From the NCBI GenBank assembly GCA_002007465.1, contig LNAC01001227.1:62248-126247 (forward strand): a stretch of DNA of 64,000 nucleotides. The letters are read 5' to 3'. Positions 31,111 through 43,117 of this stretch are shown piece after piece. A program made the position numbers and the translations under genes. A model generated the notes under the pieces. It did not search any database, had not been told where the DNA came from, and saw nothing but the letters and a program-made list of their open reading frames with translations. Positions within the stretch are counted from its first letter, which is position 1. Each line of letters begins with the position of its first letter. Source of the stretch: Ailurus styani (Eukaryota > Chordata > Mammalia > Carnivora > Ailuridae).

Positions 31111-31819
31111 GTAAGCTTTAAAAAGGAGATGAGGATGAAAAGAGCTTGTGGGCAGTGGACAAGAAGGGACCCATTGTGATGTGGGATACTGAAGCTGCCT
31201 CTTGTCTTATTACATTTTTCTGTAAAATGATATTTGCACTTCTCTGGACTCTAAGCTTCAATGACCTTGGACTAGGAGGGCCAAGGAAATACAGTATCAT
31301 ATATCACAGCTGTGAGTTCAGCACCAGGGATAGGGACACAAGTTATGACTGGACCAGGATACGCTCATAAAGCATGAAGAGGGAAGGGGCTCTGATGAGC
31401 TGAGAGCAGACTCAGAGACTTCAAAGATGGTTCTATATGAAGGTGTTTTCGGGCGTGAGTTTCTGACTCGAACTTTGTATCACTCTTGCCTGCTTGTAAA
31501 TATTTATCTGTGTGAGGCTACACATGAGGTCATCAATGACCATGAAACTAAGGAGGAGAAATGGCTTGATTCAAGCAGATGTCCCTGCCCTCTCTAGCAT
31601 GTTATGGTCATAAACCACCATCTTGGATGATTCACAGGATCTTTGGGTGCAGTATCTACACATGGCATTCCTGCATCCGTCTCCAGAACCATACCTTTCT
31701 CCATGTTCTAAGGCTATCAGCAGATCTCTCTGATCCCCAGTGAACACTAAATCTTCTTTCTGGAAAGAAATTATTTCAAGCCTGAGGTTTGGTTCTGAAC
31801 CCTTATTTCGTTTTCACAG

Positions 31820-31942
31820 GTGCAAATTTATCTTTTCATGTCTATTCTTGGGAAGTTTCTTACCTGGCAGATAATCCTGTGGCCAAGCTGCCACCATGTG
31901 CCAAAGAGAATGAAGATGAAGTTAGTTTGGGACATATTTCAG
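31820..31942 (+). pseudogene. Copy 2 tail exon with LPP core and GC donor
   Basis: 123 nt, phase 1-1. The parent's acceptor (attag) is mutated to ttggg here, and an acceptor 39 nt further upstream (ttttcacag) keeps the frame. The donor is AG|GCAAGG, which fits the consensus of the minor GC-AG class. Confidence 0.6.
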
Positions 31943-33519
31943 GCAAGGCAGGCCAATCCGGTCTTGGGGTTGGGGTGAGGGTAGGAATGTCTGTTTGGAA
32001 GAGACACTGAAGGGGGAATAGAGCTTTGGGAGATTGCAACCTCAGTCCTCTGAGAGGGGAGATCTGGTTTCCTGGGGACCATTCTCTGAAGAATTGAATG
32101 ACTGTTTCTCCAGCTGGTTTAAATTGCTTTTTGTCCGACACCTCACCTCATGATCTTAGAGAGCTATGTGTACATAGCTACTCTAATAGTTTCAGGCATA
32201 TGTTCATATATTGGTAATGTGACTGTATTTCCCAAACCAAGATATCTGGTTCAACAAAACATTATAATACTTCAGGATGGCAGACAATCGAGAAATATCA
32301 TTTTACTGAAATATATTGGGATTTGGTGAACATTTTGGTGTTTTATGGGAATAATGCTGCTAAATTTTTAAGCTGATATATCCACTTATTATCCAGAATG
32401 CCTTTAATTATAGATTCTGGATTATTGGTACTTGAAAGGACCATAGGAATTGTATAGTCAAACACTGCTACATAAATAAAGTAACTGAAATTAGATAAGA
32501 TGTGACTTTTTCAAAGTCATGCATAAGTCACTCTTAGATCCCGAATGACACTCTCCTGATTCCTGGGGGTAGGTCCACTCCACCTATATGCCCCACTAGA
32601 AGCCCTAGCCTGCTATTAGAGGACAAGAGACAGATGGTCTAGAATACAATTATAAAAATGAAGGGTTTTCTGTGCCTGAAATTCTTCCGGAGACTTATTT
32701 ATGTGGAATGGATGAGATGGACCTGCCGGGAGTCACCTTCATGGGCATGTGATCTGTGCAGTCGCCCAGCTCCCCACCCTAAGAAGGACCTCACACTTGG
32801 TTTGTTGCCCTCCTGTCACCATCTTGAAGTTCTTGATCGTGTTTGAACAAGAGGATCTGTACTTTGTTTTGTCCATGGCCCCACAAATTACATAACCCAA
32901 AGAATAGTCCCTCACAGAGAAGTAAAAAAGTAGTCCCTTATAGATAAGTAAAAGAATATTTCTTACTTAGAACCAGAATTAGCTTTTCAAGTAATTTCAA
33001 TTATTTCTTGGTATCTTTAGGGAGGATGGGAATAGATAGGATTCTGTGAAAGAGACTTTCCTGCAGGTACAACCATGCATGTATTTTTTGATGTTGTGAT
33101 CCTATTTTCCCTTCACAACAATCACATAGATGACCAAAAAATTTTGGGGGGTAATTCAAAATGTGACAAATATGAAATTGCCGTTAAAATATCGAAACAT
33201 TGATGTTAAACTCCCTTTTGGTAGTCTATGGCTGCTAATATATTAAGATGACTCTGACAAGTTAGGTATTTTCATGGGGACAGGTTTGGGGTGAAGGGCA
33301 GGAATTACTCCATATTTCCTCAAGACTCATGGTTTCATAATTTTCAGGGCCCAATGGGAAATGAAAATGTGGGATTCCTTGTTCAAAAATTATTAAGACT
33401 TTGAAGATGGTGAGAGCAGGCCAAGCATAGGGCCTTCCTGAGCATGGAGTTATATGCCCATGAAGCTGGATCCACACAATTTCAGAGTTGGTAGTCCCAG
33501 TGGGATCATCTTCTACCAC

Positions 33520-33577
33520 AGCCTATGTGAATGTGGTGGGTTTCCTCTGGAGGAGAAAAACAGCAGAAGCTGAAACA
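33520..33577 (+). pseudogene. Possible remnant of the YDNAEEVP tail exon in copy 2
   Basis: 'cctatgtgaatgtggtgggt' resembles the parent 'attatgataatgctgaagag' in the right order between blocks 3 and 4. The match is weak and the frame soon stops. Confidence 0.25.
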
Positions 33578-34045
33578 GCTATACCCATCTGAGGACTTTC
33601 AGAAAAGACTGGGATTATCCTTGTGGACATTTGGGAAATCAGGATCTGATGCCTAAGTGACCTCAGGGGGTAGGTGGTAATAGAGTTGTACCTTGCTGTC
33701 ACCAAATTTCTGTGATTCGGCCCAATCTAATCAGGAAATGTAGGATACTTACCATTCCTTTCTTCAGTTTCCTGTCTCTGCAGTTAATATCAACTGAGTT
33801 TATACTGACTGACTCTTCACAGAGTTATTTAGTCTCTATTAGAGATATTTCCTAGACAATGATCTGAAATCAACAATCTGTATCTTATGATTTCCCTGAT
33901 GTGTTTTATATTTTGCAGAAGTTGTCTCAATCTGGGTCCCCAGGGATCCTGTTTTCTTCTTGCCTATGATTCTGATGCCCTCTAAGAGGCTGTTTAGTCT
34001 CCAAGTTAAAATAATTATAACCAGGCCCTAAATTTGCTCTTGCAG

Positions 34046-34179
34046 GTTGGTTTTCACAACCTTCGTGGGGTGAATGTCTGGGAGAGGAGAAACTCCTGAA
34101 AGAAGATGAGCTTCAATGTGAAAATGCTGAGCTTAGAACCACTGGGATATCATTTGAAGAACAAATATGCCTGTATTGA
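34046..34179 (+). pseudogene. Copy 2 terminal exon
   Basis: Phase-1 start after cttgcag; 44 residues to TGA, containing GEEKLLKEDELQCENAEL, which aligns with the parent ending EEGDPGYDDIELNAP. The YDD tyrosine is replaced by CEN. An AATAAATAAA lies at about 34666, after the stop. Confidence 0.6.
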
Positions 34180-36348
34180 AACTCCTGTTACATTTTGGTC
34201 CAGACTAGAGGTCCAGGAAATATCCACTGTCTCTATCCAGATAGGATAGTGCTAACTTGTCTTCCATTTCTACATAAATTGTCCTTTCAGACCAGTTCTG
34301 TGTTATCAAGAAATCTTTGTGAATATCTAGAGACTTTAACACAAACTGCTTTTATAGAATTCATACCCTAGCTGCTTTAATCCAAATACAGTTTCTCCTG
34401 AGTGAAATCCTAAGTGACTGATCTAGGATCAAACTGAAGGAGATGCTGAATCCAGCTCCAGATCTGAGGTTTCTTTCCTCAAGATGACATCACAGTAAAA
34501 ACAAGTGAATATTCCAGAAATGTTCTATCCTAATTACATCATCTTTTCTTACATAATTTCAGCCCCTCCCCCATGGACTCTGGAATTTGATTTCATGGGG
34601 GAATTTGTTTCATGGACTCTGGAATTTGATTTCAAGTGGGTGTTTCAGAAATTTCTTAGTAAAATAAATAAATCTAAAAATTCCTCAGAGGCATCATTCG
34701 AATAGTAAAGTACAAAAGTCACTCTGAAGCCACATATTTTTATGTTAACTTTGTGACCTTGACTGTGAAGATACTTAAACTTCAACTTGCTTCCAAACAC
34801 AATATGCCTTTTCATGGTTGAGTTACTGGGTATAGTGCACACATGTTTAATTAAAATAGATATTATTTCTTGTGTCCTCAAGTACACAAGATCTTTGAAA
34901 ACGTAAATTGGTTCAAGTTACCCCCCAGGTGGGGGTATCTTCTAGGATATGAATTGAGAAGACTATCCACATTCACCATGGTTATAACATGCTGAGGGAA
35001 TTGGACTGGCCCAACACCTAATGAACCATCACAAAACCTGACCCTAATCCAGCTTCTGGCATTCCCAATATTCACCAAGGACTATGTAATTTCTGATCTT
35101 TTTTGATAGCCTGGGGAAGTGAGAAAAGGTGCATGACATCTTGGAAAATAGTTGTTGTAGGTAGTATACTCTTTACACCACTACCTCTGAATTACTTGTT
35201 TTGAAGAAATGAAGTAATCACTTAGAGTCAAGCTAGGAGCACTGGAAAGTCAAATGATAAACTCTTACAAGGAAAAAGTGCTGACTTTCATCCCCAAATT
35301 CCATCTGAGTGTGTGGCTATCCATCAAAGGGGAAAAGAATGAAGTCCTTTATTTCTGACCTGCTGTGTTAAAGTCAATAGATTCACACGTGATACACAGA
35401 GCAGGGTCAGACTTACTCATCTCCTGAAGTTCCTGAGGAAATCATTAGAGCTCACACATCTGCTGGGAACAGATAGACCATCCACACAGAACATGCCCAA
35501 GTTCTCCAGGCCTTTGGAAAATAAGAAATGAAGTGATTTGAATCATTAGCTCTGCATACTGTCCCTAGTATTTCTAATGGTTCTTGAATGTGGTTGGGCA
35601 ATCATCCTTCCAGCTACTACTTCCTCAGAGTGTCCTTTTGTTGAATTCTCCATCTCTATTTTCTTCCTTTCCTCCCTATGCCACTTCTCTCTTGTCAGGT
35701 TTGGCCAGCAAACCCTGAGGTGGCGAATGAAAAGATTACTCCAGACACCTAAGTGAGAGAGGATCTGAGGACCAGACATTCTAGTGGCAAAAGGTCCCGA
35801 GCCACACTCAGTCTCTTCCTTTCTTGTGAATGTTATTAATACCACAAGGGAATAAGAACAAGAAGGAATGTGAAGCTGTAATAATCAGGACAGTGGTATA
35901 GGGAGTATGGTGTGAGTAGAACGAGCCGTGCCTGTGACAGGTGTGCAGAGAGGGAGTGTGTGGAGTGTGTTACCTTTACAGATAATGTCTCTCTAAGTCA
36001 AACATTTACTCTCTGGAAGAGTACATTGAGCCTCAGTGAGGATCTGGCTCTTTTCAGCCCAGAAAACTTAAAGGGGCTCCGTTTCCTGGACCCTCCTTCT
36101 CTGCTTTTCAACTGGTTTCATCCAGGGAGGCATATGTTTATTAAATCTTCTCTAGCCAGACACTATGAATTCCCCCACTCTCTGTCCCATTTCACCAAAT
36201 GAGGACATTTTGCGGCTGCTTCCTCCTCCAAAACATTATTATCAAAAGCTTATGTAATCAGCATTTGCTGAAATTTAGTGTTAAGGGGGATGGTGAGGAG
36301 GGAAGATAGCCTGGTGAAAGATGTAAATAATTGACGAATTTAACCCCA
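34180..36348. other. Stretch after copy 2, no gene recognised
   Basis: It contains a local duplication of 'catggactctggaatttgattt' (34573 and 34612 regions) and otherwise nothing I can name. Confidence 0.45.
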
Positions 36349-36542
36349 TTTTTTTTTCTTTTTTAAGAGAGAAAATGTGTGAGTGGCGGTGGGGGAGGGG
36401 CAGCAGTGGGGTAGGAGAGAGAGCATCTTAAGCAGGCTGCACGCCGGGGAGCCTGTCTCGGGGCTCAGTCTCACAACTGTGAGATCATGACCTGAGCAGA
36501 AATCCAGTCAGACACTTAAGTGACTCAGCCACCCAGGCGCCC
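36349..36542 (-). mobile_element. CAN-SINE, diverged
   Basis: Reverse element ending gactcagccacccaggcgccc after a T-rich start. The body is diverged, so it is an older copy. Confidence 0.88.
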
Positions 36543-36783
36543 TTGATTTATTAATTAACAATATTTTGTGTAGTTTGGCTTAAAAATGATAAAGATTTGT
36601 ATTATCTTCTCAAAATATTTCCTCTTTTGTTTTATATACCATGGATCCTATTACTGCCGAAATGACAAAACAAACAGGGGCTGCCAATTCCCAAAATCAA
36701 CTCGGGAGAAACAATAGATAAAAGGGAAATAAACACCATATTAGAAATAAAGGGAAATAACCACATTCGAATGAGACCATTCC

Positions 36784-36844
36784 TGATGATTCACAGAGCT
36801 GTACCCCTTGGGCAAAGAATAAAAATAAAATTAAAAAAAAAAAA
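36784..36844 (+). mobile_element. 61-bp L1 insertion with perfect target duplication
   Basis: Only the last ~40 bp of the carnivore L1 3' UTR ('tgatgattcacagagctgta...ggcaaagaa') and an A-rich tail. Both sides carry the exact 16-bp duplication CGAATGAGACCATTCC (36768-36783 and 36845-36860). Confidence 0.95.
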
Positions 36845-36860
36845 CGAATGAGACCATTCC

Positions 36861-37603
36861 CTGAGCAGATTGAAACCTAGATTAAACTGTTGACCTGAGA
36901 ACAGTGGACTGGGCAGAGGGTAGTCAATGCCTGCAACCCCAGGGAAAAGGGGAGGGGATGAGAGTGTAGACAGGAGGAAAGTGCGGATCTTGCATTTCCC
37001 ACAATTCATTTCATCGCTTCTTTTTATTTCATAGACACAGAAATCTATTGCAGTGATCTAAGCTACTCACTGTGTCCAGGACTACTATTAGGCAGGTACG
37101 AAAGTCCTACTAAGCTAAGAAGTTAAAGAAAACAACAAAGAAATAAATAATAGGGTAAATAAAGATGAAGAACAAATTATTGAGTTAAAATATCAATTTC
37201 AGTAAATCTCCAAGAAGGCATGAGAAATGAATAAGGATGTAGAAAATATAAAATGCTAAAGGATATAGGGGATAGAAGAAAAACCCCGGCATATATTTAA
37301 CAAGGGTCCTAGAAGTAAGAAACATAAAACTAGAGGGAAGGAAAGAGCTGAAGAACTCTATCAATAGATAGAAATTTCACAGAATAAAAAGAATATGTAA
37401 GGTCTCATTTTGGAAGCACTTATAGATTGCTACTGAAGTAAGATAAGAAAAAACACTCAGACCCAGACAAACTGTAGAGAAATTTAAAAAATACCAAAGT
37501 AAAACTTCCAGAGGAAAAAGAACACATTATCTGCCAAGGAACAAGAATCAGATTGACTCTAAACTTCTCCAGAGCGACATTATTTATAAGACAAAATAAT
37601 ATC
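36861..37603. other. A-rich stretch, probably old L1
   Basis: The base composition and phrases such as 'aatttaaaaaataccaaag' suggest degraded forward L1, but I cannot fix the family or edges. Confidence 0.35.
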
Positions 37604-37716
37604 TTTTTTTTTAAGTTTTATTTATTTAAGTAATCTCTACATCCCATGTGGGGCTCAAACTCACAACCCAGAGATCAATAGCCACATACTCTCAGACTGA
37701 ACTAGCCAGGTGCCCC
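37604..37716 (-). mobile_element. Old short CAN-SINE
   Basis: Reverse short-type SINE ('gtaatctctacatcccatgt', 'gaactagccaggtgcccc'), with imperfect flanks AGACAAAATAATATC / AGACAAAGTTGTATC. Confidence 0.85.
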
Positions 37717-38180
37717 CAGACAAAGTTGTATCTTAAAAGAAGCAAGACAATTGAATTTGAGATTGTAAATGGAGCAAAAGTATCATTCCTAAGTGAGAAG
37801 GAAATCTGCTACATAAGCCACAATTTTATGAAATATACAAATAAAGTTGCTATTAACTCAAGAAGAAACAATGAAATTGAATTTAACAATAAAGGCCTAG
37901 ATAGTTTTGTTGGTAAGTTTCATCAAGCTCTTAAGTAATAATTTCTATTTTATACCAAATATTAGAAGCAGCAGGAAATAGAGGGGAAGAAGTCCCAGCT
38001 CATTTAAAAAGCCTAATATATTTTGCTAGTTAACTTTACTTTTTTTTACTAGTTAATTTTTACTTTTTTACAGTGATAAATTTATATAGAGTAAATATCA
38101 CAAATATTAAGTATACAACTCAAGAATTGTTACATACGTATATACCCATATATGTATGCCAGATAAAGAATATTTTTTGT

Positions 38181-38376
38181 GGGGCGCCTGGGTGGCTCAG
38201 TCGTTGGGTGTCTGCCTTCTGCTCAGATCATGATCCCAGGGTCCTGGGGTTGGGTCACGCATCAGGCTCCTTGCTTGGCGGGAAGCCTGCTTCTCCCTCT
38301 CCCACTCCCCCTGTTTGTCTTCCTTCTCTCACTGTGTCTCTGTCAAATAAATAAATAAAAATCTTAAAAAAAAAAA
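38181..38376 (+). mobile_element. CAN-SINE
   Basis: Forward, full-length, head ggggcgcctgggtggctcag; flanks AAAGAATATTTTTT / AAAGAATACTTTTC. Confidence 0.93.
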
Positions 38377-38599
38377 AAAGAATACTTTTCATACTGCAAA
38401 AACTTCTCTCATGCCTGCCTCCCCTGCCTATCACTATATTGACCTCTTATCATCATAGGTCAGTTTTGCCTGGTTTTGACCTGTTTGAACAGTGAGAATT
38501 CTTTTTTGCTTCCCTTCTTTTACAAAATAATGTACTTGTGAGATTCAGGTATGGTGTTACATGTAGCAGTATTTCTTTGAAATTGTTATCTAATATACT

Positions 38600-38727
38600 A
38601 GGGAGGCATGGGTGGTTTAGTTGGTTAAGTATCCAACTCTTGACCTTAGCTCAGGTCTTGAGCTCAGGGTCGTGAGTTCAAGCCCCATGTTGGGCTCCAC
38701 ACTGGGGGTGGAACCTACTTAAAAAAA
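38600..38727 (+). mobile_element. Old short CAN-SINE
   Basis: Forward short type ('ggcatgggtggtttagttgg', 'cgtgagttcaagccccatgt') with flanks ATTGTTATCTAATAT / ATTGCTATCTAATAT. Confidence 0.9.
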
Positions 38728-39135
38728 ATTGCTATCTAATATTCTAATGCAAGACTATATCACAATTTATTTATTCTACAAGGTTTTGGACATTGACTTA
38801 TTTTTAGTGTTTGACTATTATAAATAGAGCTGATATGAGAGATATGGGAAAGCAAAAGCAGGAGTCCCTCTACCTACTAAAACACTTATATAAAGATATT
38901 CATATCAACAAGCATTACCCAAAGTTGATGAAAACTATTTTTTTAGGAATTCTCACAAAAGGAACTGCTGTGTTATAAGATACAAATAAAGCACCAATGA
39001 CTGAAACTAAAGCTATGGAGATCTATAAACTGTCTTGCAAAGAATTCAGAGAATTAATTAGTTAATTAATTAATTAATTTTTTCCCAAGTTTTTATTTAA
39101 ATTCCAGCTAGTTAAAAGAATTCAGAGAAAGCTTC

Positions 39136-39330
39136 TTTTTTTTTTTTAAATTTTATTTATTTCACAGAGGGAGAGAGATCACAAGGAGGCAGAGAGGCAG
39201 GCAGAGAGAGAGGAGGAAGCAGGCTCCCTGCTGAGCAGAGAGCCCGATGCGGGCCTCGATCCCAGGACCCTGAGATCATGACCTGAGCCGAAAGCAGAGG
39301 CTTTAACCCACTGAGCCACCCAGGTGCCCC
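39136..39330 (-). mobile_element. CAN-SINE nested in old L1
   Basis: Reverse, full-length, ending gagccacccaggtgcccc; flanking duplication CAGAGAAAG(C/G)TTC. Confidence 0.93.
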
Positions 39331-39509
39331 AGAGAAAGGTTCTTAAAGAAATTCATGAACCACAAGAAAACACAGGTAAACAAGTAAGCTAAATTAGAAA
39401 AACAATGCAGGAACAAAAGTTCGAGAAAAAAATAGAAACCATTAAAAACAAACAAAAACTGTAACGTTACAAAACACAGTGACACACTGAAGAATTCAAT
39501 AGAAAGTTT

Positions 39510-39709
39510 ATTTTTTTTAAAGTTTTTTTTTTATTTATTTGACAGAGAGAGACGTAGCAAGAGAGGGACACACAAGCAGGGGGAGTGGGAGAGGGAAAAG
39601 CAGGCTTCCCGCCGAGCAGGGAGCCCGATGCAGGGCTCGATCCCAGGACCCTGGGATCAGGACCTAAGCAGAAGGCAGACCCTTAACTAGTGAACCATCC
39701 AGGTGTCCT
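39510..39709 (-). mobile_element. CAN-SINE nested in old L1
   Basis: Reverse, full-length; flanks CAATAGAAAGTTT / CAACAGACAGTTT, with L1 sequence resuming right after. Confidence 0.9.
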
Positions 39710-40314
39710 CAACAGACAGTTTCAATAGCAGACTCAGCCAAGCAGAGTGGCTGGATGGATTAAAAAAACAAGGCACGACTGTATACTGCCCAAAAGAAGC
39801 TCACTTCAATTTTGAGGAGATATATACAGGCTGAATGTGAAGGGATGGAAAAAGGTATTCCATGCACATGGAAACCAAAAGAGAGCAGGATAGTCTCGCT
39901 TTTATCAGACAAAATAGGCTATTAGCAAAAACTTTAATAAGAAACAGAGAAGGTCATCATAAATAATAAGGGGTCAATTCATCAAGAGTTTATAACAATT
40001 AGAAATATATATGCACCCGACATCAGAGCGCCTAAATATTTAAGCACATACAGATCTGAAGGGACAACAATACAGTCATAGCAGGGATTTGAACAACAGA
40101 TGGATTATCCAGACAAAAAATCAATAAGGAAACAATGGACTTGAACTGTACTTTAGACAGTTGGGCCTAAAATGGGCCTAAAAATATATGCAGAACATTT
40201 CATCCAACGGCAGCATAGACACGTTCTTCTCGATAGCACATGGAACACTTCCCAGGTACATCACGAATAAGTGTTGGTAAATTTAAGATGATTGAAACCA
40301 TATCAAACATCGTT

Positions 40315-41330
40315 CCCAATAAAAATTTTACAAGAGGAGGAGAGTTCCCAGCTGGTGAAAGACTGGTAAATTGATTATATTGGCCTCCTCCCACTGAACG
40401 AGGGTTCTAAACATGCTTCGGTTTGTGTGGACACTGTGTCTGATCTAACTGGAACTTTCCATGCTGCCATGTACACCAAGCAGCCATCATCAGGGGGTTA
40501 GAAAAACTGAGATCATGTGTGGATACCCTCACCCAAGAGATAGAGATTGGGGGTCACATTTCAACAGTTAAGTATTGAACTGAGGTTTCATATTCCCTAT
40601 CACCCCCAAGCGGCAGAGTTGCTAGAAAGGAAAAGTGGCATATTAAGGCAGCAAATTGTTAACAGGTAAAACCACATTGGCTGGGTGGACTAAAGTACCG
40701 TCCCAGGCTTTAGTACATTTAAATGACCAACCTGTAGGGCTGATTGTCCCATATGCCAGATTAGGGAACCTGGCTGAAGCGCCTAATACTGTGAAGGTAT
40801 GGAATTCACGAGAGACAGCAGCTGCCCTGCCTCACCGAGGATGAATGTGCTATGGTGCTGGGAACACCACGCTCCAACACACCTGAAAAAGGACCTATCT
40901 GCTGAAATTTGTACTTGGGATGTCCCATCAGGGTGGGTGATGTATTTCATACCCCTGGGTGAAGGGGAACTGCTCAGTCTGCTGGGATCCCATTATCCTG
41001 CTACAAGTGGGATCTGTTAAAATGCATTATACTTGGAATGGAACAAACACCACTGAAAGAGAGGAGTAAGTGGGGTCTGGTCTGCCTATCCCACCCCAGT
41101 CCATCCCCTCATACCTGGCAGTGCCGCCTTCCCCAGACAACATGTATGATTGTACAACCAAGTCATGTTTCTAAAGCTGCCAACCTCCCCTTCCTCAGGG
41201 TAAGGGGGGAACATTTTATTATCCCACTGGTGTGATCATTTTGCTGTGTCTCTGTTCCTTCCATTGGCCTATAGACTGTTATAACGCACTAGAAGCCCTT
41301 ATTAAATTCACCCAACTCCTTGAATGATAA
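40315..41330 (+). mobile_element. Endogenous retrovirus remnant (integrase region and downstream)
   Basis: Forward frames recall a retroviral integrase start ('DYIGLLPLNEGSKHAS'-like, with GCxCVDT-like following) and then an integrase C-terminal part with VHLNDQPVGLIVPYARLG. All frames are broken and no LTR was recognised at the edges. Class is uncertain (ERV-L- or ERV-S-like). Confidence 0.5.
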
Positions 41331-41820
41331 CCAACAAAGCCTGTCTTTACTGAACATTGGAATGTCCCTGACGAGAAAAGCTATCCAAAGGCTCATGAGC
41401 CTTTCTGTGTGAGAACATCAACACAAACAAAATAACACAATCATGCAGATATTAGTGTGGTTAACAGTAAAATAGTACCAACATGTTTTTGTTTCAGTTT
41501 CTAGACATTAATTTTTACCCTGATAAGTTTTAAAAAAGCTTGGGTTGAAGAATCTTAGTTTCTGAGACTCAACCAGAAATGATGCCAATGAAGACCCACA
41601 GTCATTTTTCATTCCCTGTTTCAATGTTCCTTGAAACCAGGAAGTCATTTTGATTCTTAGGAGATCATCTCCTGTTAGTTCCATTTGTTTAATAGCTATT
41701 TTTCTTCTCTCATGTGCTATAAAGAATCCCCCAATTTTCCCAGCCCATAATGACCCTTGCCTTTTTGGCTTGAGGCTTTATTTCCTTAGCTAGGTGAGAA
41801 GCCCCCAAGAGGGCTGTATT
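41331..41820. other. Stretch with nothing recognised
   Basis: No element or exon I can support. Confidence 0.35.
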
Positions 41821-41837
41821 AAGGCCTCATATTTCTT

Positions 41838-42035
41838 TTTTTTTTAAGATTTTTTTTTATTTATTTACTTGACAGAGAGCGAGATCACAAGTAGGCAGAG
41901 AGGCAGGCAGAGAGAGAGGAGGAAGCAGGCTCCCCACTGAGCAGGGAGCCTGATGCAGGCCTCGATCCCAGGACCCTGAGATCATGACCTGAGCCGAAGG
42001 CAGAGGCTTTAACCCACTGAGCCACCCGGGCGCCC
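41838..42035 (-). mobile_element. CAN-SINE
   Basis: Reverse, full-length; perfect 17-bp duplication AAGGCCTCATATTTCTT (41821-41837 and 42036-42052), so a recent insertion. Confidence 0.96.
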
Positions 42036-42052
42036 AAGGCCTCATATTTCTT

Positions 42053-43020
42053 GTCCAAGTCAGCACTGGCCACTGTTTTTGTTCTTAGGTAGTGTCATTG
42101 TGTCAATGGCTTCTCTTTGTTGTTCTGGGTGAGCAAGAGGGAGTTTGTGAACCTTGAGAGGAAGCACATATTGATGGCTGATAGAGATTAGGCATGAAGG
42201 CTCCTGGAAATGGTCTGTAACAAGTCTTGGGAGTGGCAAAGACTGTGGAGACACACCAGTATCTTATCAGTGGGTGTACCCTGGTCACCTTAGAGATAGA
42301 GAAGGTGAAGTTCAGACCAGGATCTGAGATCCTTGTGTGCAGGGGGAGTGGTACGGGGTTGGGGTGTTGCCTGGGCAGGGGGCTGGGAATCTCTGGGGAG
42401 AGTGGCTTGAAGCATGAGACAACTTCTGCTTTTAGGTGCTCTTTGGAATGGAAGAGAATTGATTGTTCTAAGTTCTTTGAAACATGTTCAATGGGTTTGT
42501 GTAGTAGCTTAGGAATTAACAGATATTGAAAGAACAGTGATATTCAGAGAAACCCTGCTGCCTGATATTCTGTTTCATTCGGAAGAACATAACTCCCATC
42601 TTAGAAGATAAATTCTTCCCTCCCCATTGACACAACTGGAGAGAGGTTCCCATGATCTGTGTGACACACAGTTCTGTCAAGATGAACACACAAGGGTATT
42701 TCAGAGCTTCTAGGGAAGGATGTGAAATCTCTCCTCAGGAAAATGTGGTCTTTCGACTTAGACATCATTTTGCTGACAAAGACTAACTCTAGGGCTGTGA
42801 AGTCTAGGGAAGCAGTTCCTTCATTTTGTGAATGGATATGGTTCCTATGCCGTGAACCACACATTCTGAGTATCTGTGTAGCAATCTACCTTCCTACTGG
42901 TCTGGCCAGATAGTCTAGTAGTTTTGGTTCAACAGAGCTGCAGTAGAAGTGAAACTCCCCGAGACTCCTTGTTTCTACACAGTATGTGTAGAACAAGGCT
43001 TGGCCAATCCCCATCCAGAT
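42053..43020. other. Sequence upstream of the third tail copy
   Basis: No SRCR exon or named repeat is visible. The last part (from about 43000) begins to match the sequence upstream of the copy 2 membrane exon. Confidence 0.45.
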
Positions 43021-43117
43021 CCTCAACACTCCTATTGTGCCCTAAGCTGTGACTTCATCACCCTAATCACCTGGGAGGTGAGAGAGCTGGGGCAGGGAAT
43101 TCCGTGAACACTCTCAG

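Larger units (their letters stand above)
30862..34179 (+). pseudogene. Second copy of the WC1-like transmembrane/tail end (copy 2)
   Basis: Four blocks match the end of the WC1-like gene in order. (1) Transmembrane exon 30973-31110: 138 nt and phase 1-1 as in the parent, acceptor tttttcag, donor gtaagc, with a span like GPCIFLFLIFLVI and a basic CRKKMK edge. (2) 31475-31568: matches the VYEEIDY exon (LCEATHEVINDH), but the acceptor AG is absent and the donor reads ATGT instead of GTGT. (3) Exon 31820-31942: YLADNPVAKLPPC against FLSDDSVTKLPYY; acceptor ttcacag, donor GCAAGG. (4) Terminal exon 34046-34179: acceptor cttgcag, stop TGA. Blocks 1, 3 and 4 are phase 1 and open together. No SRCR exons precede it. 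Called a pseudogene/remnant; it may instead serve as an alternative 3' end. Confidence 0.75.
39000..40310 (+). mobile_element. Old L1, forward, internally deleted
   Basis: 39340-39500 resembles ORF1 ('aaattcatgaaccacaagaa', 'gaagaattcaatagaaag'); 39750-40310 resembles ORF2 ('gaagggatggaaaaaggtat', 'tatgcacccgacatcagagc'). CAN-SINEs at 39136-39330 and 39510-39709 interrupt it. Confidence 0.75.

Noticed and set aside
40656..41235. Open frames as a host gene or domesticated retroviral envelope
   Set aside because: Short frames broken by stops within an old ERV remnant; no long intact frame.
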